A stretch of 64,000 bases of DNA from NCBI RefSeq assembly GCF_900005765.1, contig NC_041689.1, forward strand, positions 1,116,001 through 1,180,000, read 5' to 3'. The position numbers and the translations under genes were made by a program. The notes beneath the pieces are model-generated. The model did no database searches. It saw only the letters and a list, made by a program, of their open reading frames with translations, and was not told the origin of the DNA. Shown here in pieces: positions 53,448-64,000 of the stretch. How positions within the stretch are numbered: the first letter of the stretch is position 1; the number at the start of each line of letters is the position of its first letter. This DNA comes from Plasmodium relictum (lineage: Eukaryota; Apicomplexa; Aconoidasida; Haemosporida; Plasmodiidae).

Positions 53448-55353
53448 CGTTACACTCTTATGAAAAATAAAATAATATAAAATGAATTTGTAATTTTTTA
53501 TGCCTTTATAAAAAAAGTTTTAATTTGTCTTATATAACACCTTAAGTTATATTGTCTGATTTTATAAAAATGAAATTCTAATTACAAAAAAATTGCAATG
53601 AATGAAACATTTGTTTATTATGCATTTGAAAAAAAAAATTACTAATAATTTAGAATAAAATGAATTACCATTTACTACACCTTTTTTTTTCTTTTTTAAT
53701 TCATGTTTAGACAATTTGAATTTTATGTTTTATTTGTTGTTTATAATTTAATATTCTATAAAATTTCACAATTTTTTTTTTAAATATATGTATGTATATA
53801 TATATGTACAATTATTTTTCTTATTTTTAAATTAAATATGTATGAAGAATGTAAATTATAAAAAATTTTTTTTGCGTGCAAAAATATTAGAATTCCATGT
53901 ATTTACTAAATGTATTATTATTAAAAGGATATTACATTAAATGATAAGTAGCATTGATAGAAATATTAATTTTAATTCCTTTTTTCTATTTTTTTCCCTT
54001 TTATTATGGATTTAAAAAAAAATTAAGTTAATTCATTTTTTAAAATTATTTCATTAATATTATTTTTACACCATAAAATAATTTTAAAACAACCGATCAA
54101 ATGTGTGTAACATTTTTTGGAAACGTTACATAAAATTAATTGCATATAAAAATTGTAACATATATATGTATATTGCATTAGTTGCAAATATATATATATA
54201 TATATTTATTTATTTATTTATAATACATGCCATTTTTTATTAGCACCTCTAAGCAAAAAAAAAAAAAAGAAAAAAACTATTACGATTATTAATGAAAGTG
54301 TATGGATACTTCTAAATGATTTTTTTATTTACAACTAAAAAACTTTATTATTATTTTTAAAAATAGTAAATAATATAACTTTTTTAATGAATAAATAATA
54401 ATTATGTATCTTAATCTTCAATAAAATATTATTAATATGTGCATGTATAATTTTCAGGGAAGTGCAATATTTTTATCCCTTTAAATTTAAAGCATAATGA
54501 ATAATTTCTATTTATGATGTATTTCTTTATATTAATATTTCAAAGATAGTTTTTATGAAATATTAAAGTATAATTTTTTTTCTTCTTTTTAAATATCCTA
54601 ACAAGACTAACCTAATTTTTTTTTATGAATACATTAAGAAAAAAGTTTTAAAAAGAAAAATTCAATTTATAGTGAATGATAGGGATTAACATTCTTTGGT
54701 AAGACATTTAATGCTATATTTAACTATAAAATTCAATATAAAAAATTTGCATAAAAAATATAAGTATACTTATTTTTTAATAATTTTAATTCGTTTTCTA
54801 TGCATAAATTATATTATTTGAACACTCTTCACTTAATATTCATTTTATTTGTGTAAACTTGGTTCCTCCAAAGAAAAATAAGCTTTTTTTATTAATATAC
54901 TATGTCTGTATATATTAAAGTAAATAGAATATTTTTGCTTAATATTATTAATAGATTTTACTTATGTAAATATACTTCTTAAATATGAAAGAATAACTTT
55001 ATTAATCATCTTACTTATAAGTATAATAAAAATGGTTTCTACTAGAAATGAGTGTGAATATATATATTCTTTTATAATAATTTATATTATAGAACTTATT
55101 CTTTATATTAAATATAAAGATAACAAAATATGTTTGTTAAAGTAGCCATTTATATGTTGTGCTAACAGATAAACTTTAATGTAAAAAATTAACGTGTATT
55201 ATTCGGGATTATAAAGTTTAATACATTTTATTACATACACCTGCATGTATAATACATAAAAAAATATAATTTTATGTTAAATTTTTCTAAATGTTAATAT
55301 TATGATAAAACACACACCCAAAAAAAAAAAGAAAAATATTTACAAAAATTAAT

Positions 55354-55369
55354 AGCTTCTAGTGAAGCC
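55354..55369 (-). promoter_or_regulatory. Histone-type 3' stem-loop downstream of H3
   Basis: Read on the minus strand (the H3 sense strand) the sequence is GGCTTC-ACTA-GAAGCT: a 6-bp stem (five Watson-Crick pairs and one G-U) with a 4-nt loop. It lies about 630 bases after the H3 stop. It has the same stem length, loop size, loop sequence and 3' flank (ATTAA) as the element at 60977-60992 downstream of H2A. The architecture equals the metazoan histone mRNA stem-loop bound by SLBP (6-bp stem, 4-nt loop), although the loop sequence differs. Confidence 0.6.
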
Positions 55370-55999
55370 TAAAAAAAAAAGGAAAATATGTATATATATA
55401 TGTATTTATCTAAAGTTAAAGCATGAAATAACTTCACTAATATTTTTTTATTTTTATTTTATTTTTTTTTTTTTACATAATAATATAAAAAATTAACAAT
55501 TAATAATTATAAAGAGAAGAATAATTATTTATATAAAATAAGAAATGAATTCCACGCTCTGAAATTTTTTAAAATTAACTTTAAAATTTTTTTTTTTTTT
55601 ATGAATTAACTATTACTCTTTTAAATGCGTATTTCATTGAATATATTTGTATATTTGTTCAGACAAATTATACAAATTTACACATATACATACAGGAATT
55701 AATATTATTTGTTCTTTGATAGCTAATTATTATACAAATAAAACCATTTTAAATTTATGATTTTAATTTTTCTTCTTTATCTTAGAAAGCTATATATATC
55801 ATCCTACTACTTATTTCTTTTAAACATGTAATTCAATAAAAGCATAAATAATAAAATAACAAAAAAGAAGCATGTTTATATTTGTGTTTGTACTTATAAG
55901 CTTATGTTTCTAGTCATTTATTATTTTTTTTTTTTTTTATTTTTTTATTTATTTTTTTTTTTAAATAATTTTTCTCATTAACCAATAATTATACCCAGT

Positions 56000-56422
<423 letters not shown>

Positions 56423-56452
56423 TCAAAAAAAAAAAAAAAATTTTAATGTTTT

Positions 56453-56459
56453 GCGCGGG
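56453..56459. promoter_or_regulatory. GCGCGGG element upstream of H3
   Basis: TTTTGCGCGGGA is a striking GC cluster in a surrounding almost free of G/C, 43 bases before the H3 start codon, so in the leader or core promoter. It resembles E2F-type TTTSGCGC sites by eye, but no E2F is established in Plasmodium; an AP2 factor is the likelier reader. Confidence 0.35.
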
Positions 56460-57098
56460 ATAAAAAAAATATAAAAATGTATATTTTTCGAAAAGTTATG
56501 TTAAATTATAATATAATCTTTTTTTTTTAAATTAAATTTTTTTATATTTTTGTCGTACTAAATAAAAAAAAATTTATAAAAAAAAAAAAAATTTAATTTT
56601 ACATAAATCATAGGATATTTTTTTATATACGCATATGCAAATTTGTACATATGTATATATTATAAATATTTTATATTCAATATATATTTATATATATATA
56701 TTTTTTTTTTTTTACAAGTGCATGTATTTATTTTTTTCAATTTTTTTTTTTTATTTTTTTATGAAAATGTACAATAAGTTAGCAAGTGTATTTTATGGAT
56801 AAAAGCATGTAAAATTTTTTATTTATAAAAATGCTAATATTTTGTATAAAATTTTTTTATACCTATTTATTCATTTGTATATTTTTTTTTTTTTTTGTTT
56901 TCCTTTATATAATTACAGATTAAAAGCAACAAATGTGCGAGAAATTAATTTTTTTTTTTTTTATGTATATTAATGGAGTAACTATTAAAACCATATTATT
57001 AATCATTATTACAATAGAGATTAAAACAAATATTATCTATCAGCACTACTTATTTATCTTATTGAATTTTTGTTTCAACTCATTTTGAAAAAAAATAT

Positions 57099-57114
57099 CA
57101 ACTCAGCTCAGTTG
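57099..57114. promoter_or_regulatory. Imperfect 16-bp palindrome in the histone divergent promoter
   Basis: CAACTCAGCTCAGTTG matches its own reverse complement at 14 of 16 positions, centred on AGCT. It lies about 690 bases upstream of H3 and 3 kb upstream of H2A. It could be a dimer-binding site or may be chance. Confidence 0.3.
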
Positions 57115-60100
57115 TTTTACATTTTTAATTAAATAAATTTATCATTATAGATAACATTAATGGAAGTTTTCTATTAATGTCAGTAAAAATATATATTTTT
57201 TTAAATATTGCAAATTTATAATTTTTAATCTCTGTTTTTAATAAGTTTAATTTTTATTAGTTAAAAATGAATTTTTTATATTTATCTTTTTTTTTGTTAT
57301 TGACGCTAATCACAGCAATATAAATATTATTTTATAATTCCAGTAACAAAAAGATACCAATAATTAGTATGATCAATCATAAAAGAAAAAAAAAGTTAAA
57401 GATAGCAAAATTGTAAGCTTTGTTCTTTCATTTTATTAAGATATTTGTTGTTATGCATAAAATTAAAAAATGACACATATATATTTTTATTATAGTTTTA
57501 TACTTAAATGCAGATCGAGTATTTTATTACAAAATAGTGTTTCATTTTAAACTTTTTTATTTTATGTTATATATTTTATATAGTATTCTTTAAGAGATAA
57601 TTTGCACATAAATTGTTTTCTTATTATTTTAATATTTTCGCATAATTAACTATAAATTTACAATGAAAATTTTATATCATTTTTATTACAAGAGTTTAAT
57701 AGAAAGTTATATTGTAATTGGGATCTTATCATTTATCTATAATATATAATTTCAATTTAATTCTATTTTAATATATTTTTTAATTATTATATTTGAATTT
57801 TATGTCAATATTTATATATATCGAATAATAAGTTATTAAAAAATAGTGATATAAATTTTATTATTTTTAATGTTTCTTTTAAATTGCACTTTTATATATT
57901 TAAAAAAAAAGACAAATATTGCAGAAAAATATATGCGAAATTCATTTATATATTGCCTACGTAAAATACTTTAAAATTAAGAATATTACAATGCATTACT
58001 CTTGATGTAATGGAGAAATAGGAAAAAAAACATATTTTAATTTTTTTTTTAATGCTTTCAGTGAAAAATTTTCTATGTATTCATTAAATGTTTATTTTTT
58101 TTTAATATGCTTTTTTTTTTAAGTATCGCACAGGATAAAAAAATAAACTATATAATGCACTTTAATTTCGTTATCAGTGATTATAACTGGCATAGAAACA
58201 AAATTGATACAATTTTGCTCACACTACTTATAGTAGATATCTTATTCTTTTTGTGAAGTTCAAAAGTTATTCTTATTTATTTATTTGTTTTTTAAAAGAA
58301 CGATTCTATATAGTAAATACACATATACAGTAATATAAAAATGCAATATAATATATATTTTTTACAAATTTTCTCATATTTCACTACAAAATATTAATAA
58401 TATTAATCATTTATTCATTTACCCTTATTTTTTACTTTCTTTATTTAGAAGTTTTTATTTCAGTTATCCTGAGACTGTATATATATTATCTCCTTCAAAT
58501 GAGATGTTTTTTTTTTCTTATAGTGGAAATGTAGCAGAGTGAAAATTTTAGTTAAATCTTGATTTTATTTTATAAAATAAGTATAACTTAATGTTATTAA
58601 AACGAGTTGAATAAAAAAAAGCATTAAAAAATAACTTATTAAATTTAAATCTCTTTTTGTCATATGCAAATTAATTACATTTATAAATATAATAATAATT
58701 TGTTCGAAGTTAGCTAATTAAATTGTCATGTATTTTTTTAAATATTAACAACTTCATTTGTTCAATTTTATACGTTTATTATAACTTAAATATTTCAGTA
58801 TATTTGAATAAAAATTGCAATATTTAACTTTTTTTTATATTAACAATATATGAAAAATTTTATCACTATGAGTAAATGAAACTACAAAGGAGTGCTAAAT
58901 TAATTAATGCTTAATTATACAAAATAAAATATGAATTAAAAAATATATTAATCACAAAAAAATCAGTTTTAAAGCGTTTATATTTATTAATAGTAATAAC
59001 AAAATGTTTTAAATTAAAAAAGGAAAGATAAAATTAAAGATTTTAAATGTTTAAACAGTAATGCTTTTTCCATATACTAAACCTATTCAATAGATAAATA
59101 TAGAACATACTTTAAGAAAAAGAAAAAAATTAAAAGTTATTCAATGTTTAAATAAGTTACATAATTGTAAATAATAATAAAAAAATAATACATTGAAAAA
59201 AAAAAATAAATCCATTGAAAAAAATAAAAAATAATATTAATAAATGAATAATAAGATATAATAAGGCAATGAAAAAGTAAAATGAAGAAAAAATAAAAAA
59301 TTAAATTAAAAAATTCACATAAAATCTTATAATTCTTAATATACAAATACGCAAAATTCATAAGTATATATATATATATTATATATAATATATATATATA
59401 TGTATAAAGCATTTTTAGTATTTCAAATTATTTTATATAAAAAATATTTAGTGCATATTCTTATATGAGTGATAACCCATTATTTTAATAAATATAAATA
59501 AATATATATCGTATTTCTAATATTTTATATTTAACTCTTTTTTTTTTTTTAATGAGTAAATTCTATGTAAATTGTGCACTAAAAATGTATTATATATGAA
59601 CATATGTATAATAATATATAATTATATATATAATTGCAAATATTTATATACACGTGAATAATTATTTTTATTAAACTATGTAGTATTTTAAAAAAAATTA
59701 TGCACACATCTTTTTATATATATTTGCATTACATCAATTTTGAGTCAATTAATGGAATATATAAAAGAAAAATACACGGTAATCAACCATTTTTATGTTT
59801 AATAAAATTGCATGATTTTTGTAAAAATATGTATTTTTATATATAAATTTATTTAAAATCTAAAAATATATACTAATTCGCAATATTTTTTTTTTTTTTT
59901 TTTTTTCTTGCTCACATGAATGTAATTTTGTTGCACATATATTTTTTTTTTTTTTTTTGTGAAGACAAAATTATTTCATGCAGCATTTAAATTGATTAAA
60001 AAAATTTTTTTTTTTTTTTTTTTATTATTATTATTTTTTCGATTTTTTTTTTTTTTTTAAATATTTTAAACATTATAAAAAATTGTAATAAATTTTAAAT

Positions 60101-60182
60101 ATATTTTATAAAAATAACGAATTCATTTTATATCATTTTGAAAAAGCAATTTTTTATTTAAATTAAAAATTAATATTTAAAA

Positions 60183-60584
60183 ATGTCAGCAAAAGGAAAA
60201 ACTGGTAGAAAAAAAGCTGTAAAGGGAACTTCAAATTCTGCTAAAGCAGGACTTCAATTCCCAGTTGGAAGAATTGGAAGATATCTTAAAAAGGGCAAAT
60301 ATGCAAAAAGAGTAGGAGCAGGAGCGCCTGTTTATTTAGCAGCAGTTCTAGAATACTTATGCGCAGAAATTTTAGAATTAGCAGGCAATGCAGCAAGAGA
60401 TAATAAAAAGTCAAGAATAACACCAAGGCACATACAATTGGCTGTAAGAAATGATGAAGAATTGAACAAATTTTTAGCAGGTGTTACATTTGCTTCTGGA
60501 GGTGTTTTGCCAAATATTCACAATGTTTTATTACCAAAGAAAACACAAGTTAAAACTGGTGGTACAGCTAATCAAGAATATTAA
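60183..60584 (+). CDS. H2A: Histone H2A (canonical)
   Basis: Core nucleosome histone, 133 residues, intronless. Seen: [20 protein letters not shown], the H2A docking and acidic-patch region [20 protein letters not shown], and [14 protein letters not shown]. The histone-fold core is canonical and lacks the H2A.Z loop signature. The C-terminus ends TANQEY. H2A.X proteins end SQ(E/D) plus a hydrophobic residue; here the Ser is replaced by Asn while Q-E-Y keeps the shape. This fits the established view that Plasmodium lacks a true H2A.X. The gene is divergent from H3. A stem-loop with histone architecture lies 392 bases after the stop. Confidence 0.98.
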   Translation: MSAKGKTGRKKAVKGTSNSAKAGLQFPVGRIGRYLKKGKYAKRVGAGAPVYLAAVLEYLCAEILELAGNAARDNKKSRITPRHIQLAVRNDEELNKFLAGVTFASGGVLPNIHNVLLPKKTQVKTGGTANQEY

Positions 60585-60976
60585 ATTTTATAATATTTAA
60601 TGCATTTTGCTGATATATATAAATTTATACATATATATATAAGATAAAAAAAAAAAAAATATAAAAATATAAAAAAGATGACAAAAAAAAAATGAAATGA
60701 CTTCATATTAAAAAAAAATGTATAATCATTTTTATTTATGTGAAAAGTATAAGAAAAAAAAAAAAATGAAGGATTTAAAAAAAATCATTTTTTTTTGTTT
60801 ATTTTTTTTATAAGTTTTTTCCCTATTCGCTTTATTAATGTTTAATTATTTTTTATTTTCTATTTTTCTTTTTTTTTTTTTCTCAAAATGAGAAGAAAAT
60901 GAGATTATTAAAAATAGAAAATATGAAATAATTTATTAATTACATATTTTTTATTAACTGTAAACTAAATACATAA

Positions 60977-60992
60977 GGTTTCACTAGAAGCC
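60977..60992 (+). promoter_or_regulatory. Histone-type 3' stem-loop downstream of H2A
   Basis: GGTTTC-ACTA-GAAGCC: a 6-bp stem (five Watson-Crick pairs and one U-G) with loop ACTA, 392 bases after the H2A stop, on the sense strand. Compared with the H3 element, stem pair 3 is U-G here and C-G there, and stem pair 1 is G-C here and G-U there; the pairing survives both changes. The flank ATTAA follows in both. Confidence 0.6.
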
Positions 60993-63336
60993 ATTAAAAA
61001 TAAATTGATTTCTTTTTAGTTATTTCAATTTTTTTTTTTTAAAAACATGTTTCTTAAAACAATGTCATTTTTTCATTTTGATCAATTTATCTGCTTATAA
61101 ATAAATATATATAACTTACGTGATTCATATTTCATTTTTAAATATGCCAAGTAGAAACAATGAGCGTATATTCATAGTTATAAGGTATTCTATTATATTA
61201 AAATATTACCATCTCTTAATATATTCTTAACATATGAAATATTAAAGTATTAATGGTAGTATCCTCAATGGCATACATAAATTAAGGAATACAAAAAAAA
61301 TTTCTGTAATTTAAATATATAAAATGAAACTATTCATATCTTCTTTTTCTCTCTATATATACTATTGTGTTTTATTTTCTTATGAATTAAGATGGAAGCA
61401 AATATTTATGTATATTTATTATTCAATATGAAACATTAGTAAAATATTCTGCAATCAGACAGCTTTTTTTGGCAAAAAATATTTTTTATTATTTTTCGTT
61501 ACTTTTTAATAAAAAAAGAAAAAATAATAAGATTTTTCATTTTTTTTAAAGCATAAGATTTTATAAAGTTTTAACCCAAAATAATTAAATATTTAATAAA
61601 TCACCTTTACGTATAAACCAAGAATCACATAAAGTATCAATTAAAAAATTTCTATTTCATATTTTTCATATAAAGTCACTTAGAAATTCGTTATATCATA
61701 TATTTATGTGGGCTTTTCCTTTATCTTTTATTAATAAAACAAAAACTTATCAAAATTTAATGAACATTTCATAATTGCTTAAGCCCCTTCTGTGATCCAA
61801 ACAAAAAAATATAAATTAAAAAAAAAGATAATATACATTTATTTATAAAATGCCTATGAAGTAAATAAATTTATACTTAATGAGAGTAAATAGTTCGTAA
61901 TTTTATAAAAAATGAATGTAATATTATAAATTTTTAGTGTTTAACATATAAATTAATGTTGTAAAAGTTCCTAATTTTTTTATTTTTCAAAATATTTGTT
62001 CATTTTTTTTATATATTTACAATATATTACGAAAAAAACAATCACAAAATGAAAGCATTAATAAAAATATAAATAGCATACATTTGTATAATAAAATGGG
62101 AATGTTAAATGTTTCTGATTAAAATTATTGAAACATAATTTCTAAATAAATGAATTAAAGAAAACAAGTTACATTGCTTGTTGTAAATAAACTTTTAACC
62201 ATAAAATTAATAAAATATATTCACTAAAAAGTTATATATATATATATCTACAGCTAAATACATTATGAAGTTCAAAATTTTTTTTTTTTTACATATTAAG
62301 AACACATTTGATACTGTCCATATAAAATATTCGAATTACTTTTAATTTACTTATTTCTTATTTTTTTTAAATATTATATAATAGAAAATTAAAAATAGAA
62401 GATATATTTATGGATTTAATTCGTTATATTTACAAATAACTACTATATTAATTTTTTTTTTTTTTTGTCTAATTTGAGTTTAATTGTATAAACGTAAAGG
62501 AGCACAAAAAAATTTCTTTGTTTTTGTAATATATTAAGTTCATATAGAAAGATAAAAAGATTAAATTAAGTGAATAATAAAATCCTTAAATGTAAATAAT
62601 TAATCTTTATTTTATTTTAATTTATACGAAAGAATATTAATTATATATAACAAAAATAAATTAGCATCTTTCTTTTTTCTTATTCTTTAACTTTTGTAAT
62701 TTATATATCTATTTATTAAAAAGTAATTTAATATGTATAATAAAAATTCACACTAATATAAAATGAGAACCATATTGTAATTTATTATCCGTTAGAAAAA
62801 GGCTAAATTCAAAATACAAATACAGTAAAGGTTAAAAGTCAATGTAAAAAAATTTTATATAACAATAAAAATAGAAGATTGATAAAATTACATAGTTGTA
62901 AAGTTATTTTATTAGAAATCTTTATTCAGTAATTTTTTTTTAACTGAGCCTTAAAATTTTATCAGTTATTAAAAAAAATTTTAAACTAACACTTCCAAAT
63001 AATTTCCTAAATGGAACATTTAAGTTAAAACATTATTATTAAAACTACATAAAATAAAAAAAAAATAAAAAATACAGAACATATATATAAAAGAATAAAG
63101 AAATAATATAAAATAGTGGAAATAAAAAAAAATTATAAGAAAAATGGCTAAAAGAAAAAATTAAAAATATGGCTTTTATTCTGTTATATATAGAATGATT
63201 AAATTAATATGAGAATGTATTTAATTCTCAATTAAAAATATATTATAAGATTTAAAGTGTACAAAAACAAAAAGGACATTAACTTAAAAAAATATTGCAA
63301 AATTTTTAAGTAAAAAATAAAAAATATGTATATAAT

Positions 63337-63422
63337 TAGGAAGTGATAAAATATATATATATATATGGAGAAATGTTTAAATATATATATTAGGAAGTGT
63401 TAAAATATATATATATATATAT
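63337..63422. repeat. Two copies of a TAGGAAGTG-TA-run unit
   Basis: TAGGAAGTGATAAAA followed by a TA run (63337 on) is repeated as TAGGAAGTGTTAAAA plus a TA run (63391 on), a 54-base period. It is an imperfect tandem duplication in non-coding DNA. Confidence 0.75.
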
Positions 63423-63507
63423 GAATTCCGAATAATTGTATTTTTGAAAAAATGTTTTTTCTTTACAAAGAAATTTTAAAAAGCAAGTTATGTTTATTTT
63501 TTATTTA

Positions 63508-63636
63508 TTATGAAAAAAAATTTATATTTGTTGAAATCATATCATTAATATTTTTCCAAATTGTTTCTCTTTTTTCAACTGCTCTTGTAAAAAGTTTTAC
63601 CTTATTTTCATATAATAGTGGAATTTCTAAAGCAAC
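63508..63636 (-). CDS. Possible 3'-terminal exon of a minus-strand gene extending past the window
   Basis: Behind a strong acceptor (T-run then CCTAG, ending at 63637) the minus strand is open for 42 codons starting VALEIPLLYENKVKLFTRAV and ending at a stop at 63508. The composition is more protein-like than the surroundings. LEIPLLYE faintly recalls the PLLFE motif of dephospho-CoA kinase, but the expected downstream residues are absent, so I do not assign it. The preceding exon is not evident within 63637-64000. Confidence 0.35.
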   Translation of the reverse strand, partial: VALEIPLLYENKVKLFTRAVEKRETIWKNINDMISTNINFFS

Positions 63637-64000
63637 CTAGGAAAAAAAAAAGATATAAGGAGATAATAACAGTTACTATGATCAAAAATTAGTGCTTCAT
63701 AATAAAAAATGTAATAAACATTCTTTCATATAATTATAATAAATAAATTATTTAATAGAAATGATAATAAAATTACAATTTTGTCAAAAAAATATGTTAT
63801 TAATGCTTTTTTTGATTAAAAAAATATAAAAATATGTACTGAAGTAATTTGTGCATATTTTTGTAAACATAACATAAAAATTTAAAAAAATTAATTTAAA
63901 AAAAATTTAATGAATAATATATATATGAAAAGAGATAAAACTTAAAATATTTTTAAGATAAAAGACCAAATATTAAATAACATAAAAAAATAATTGTTAA

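Larger units (their letters stand above)
52984..55999. other. 3-kb intergenic region between the membrane protein gene and histone H3
   Basis: Both flanking genes are on the minus strand. The region holds the promoter of the 52983 gene on the left and the long H3 3' region on the right, including the hairpin at 55354-55369. A GTGCAC hexamer (53442-53447) sits about 460 bases upstream of the 52983 start. No ORF or tRNA is seen. Confidence 0.6.
60585..63507. other. 2.9-kb downstream region of H2A, mostly featureless
   Basis: Contains the H2A 3' region with the hairpin at 60977-60992. After that it is A/T-rich DNA with scattered GC islands (for example near 61782-61800, CTTAAGCCCCTTCTGTG) that I could not match to any RNA class. 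No credible ORF. Confidence 0.55.

Noticed and set aside
55030-55050. GGTTTCTACTAGAAATG, similar to the histone hairpins
   Set aside because: It is nearly a simple palindrome with a different loop and spacing, and lies in the wrong orientation for the H3 transcript, so it is probably coincidence.
59137-59412. 91-codon minus-strand open frame in the histone promoter region
   Set aside because: Tyr/Ile/Phe low complexity from A/T runs; no domain or plausible start context.
61780-61805. CTTAAGCCCCTTCTGTGATCC island, considered as part of an RNA gene
   Set aside because: Too short, and no pairing partner or known RNA motif seen nearby.

Overview
The window is nuclear DNA of a malaria parasite (genus Plasmodium). 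It is extremely AT-rich, with long A/T homopolymers and TA microsatellites. Most proteins are rich in Asn and Lys and carry low-complexity inserts. Introns are short and end in T-runs plus AG, and intergenic gaps reach 3-4 kb. From memory, the gene set and order match Plasmodium falciparum chromosome 6 between histone H2A and CDC48 (H2A, H3.3, ribosomal protein L27a, malate dehydrogenase, rhomboid ROM10, CDC48), read here in reverse. The proteins are not identical to P. falciparum, so this is another species. The base composition would suit an avian malaria parasite such as P. relictum or P. gallinaceum, but I cannot prove that.

Layout. 1-14.3 kb: the 3' part of CDC48/p97, then a 3,085-residue low-complexity protein. 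14.8-20 kb, minus strand: a probable Nup214/Nup159-type beta-propeller protein, a YqgF nuclease-fold protein with a signal peptide, and a tiny three-exon gene ending 6 bases before the YqgF start. 20.3-25.9 kb: a 14-exon CLEC16A/Ema/GOP-1 homologue. 26.5-29.7 kb: the GPI-anchor enzyme subunit PIG-Q/GPI1 in 10 exons. 30.4-34.5 kb: a helical-repeat organellar protein and TRAPPC6. 35.4-42.4 kb: a rhomboid-family protein lacking the catalytic His, malate dehydrogenase and an LMBR1/LMBD1 membrane protein. 43.1-53 kb: ribosomal protein L27a, eIF3j, a RAP-domain protein and a four-span membrane protein. 56-60.6 kb: divergent histone H3 and H2A. 60.6-64 kb: mostly non-coding, with one possible terminal exon.

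The genes are mainly housekeeping: protein extraction and quality control (CDC48), membrane traffic (TRAPPC6, CLEC16A-like, LMBD1), GPI-anchor synthesis, translation (L27a, eIF3j), organellar RNA metabolism (RAP and helical-repeat proteins), central metabolism (MDH) and chromatin. Exon structures were worked out by hand from splice signals, reading-frame phase and remembered family sequences. Wherever exon coordinates are listed, the summed coding length is a whole number of codons.

The most notable signal is a matched pair of 6-bp-stem, 4-nt-loop hairpins, one downstream of H3 and one downstream of H2A. Both lie in the sense orientation, share the core TTCACTAGAAGC, and differ by pairing-preserving changes. 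They have the architecture of the histone mRNA 3' stem-loop.
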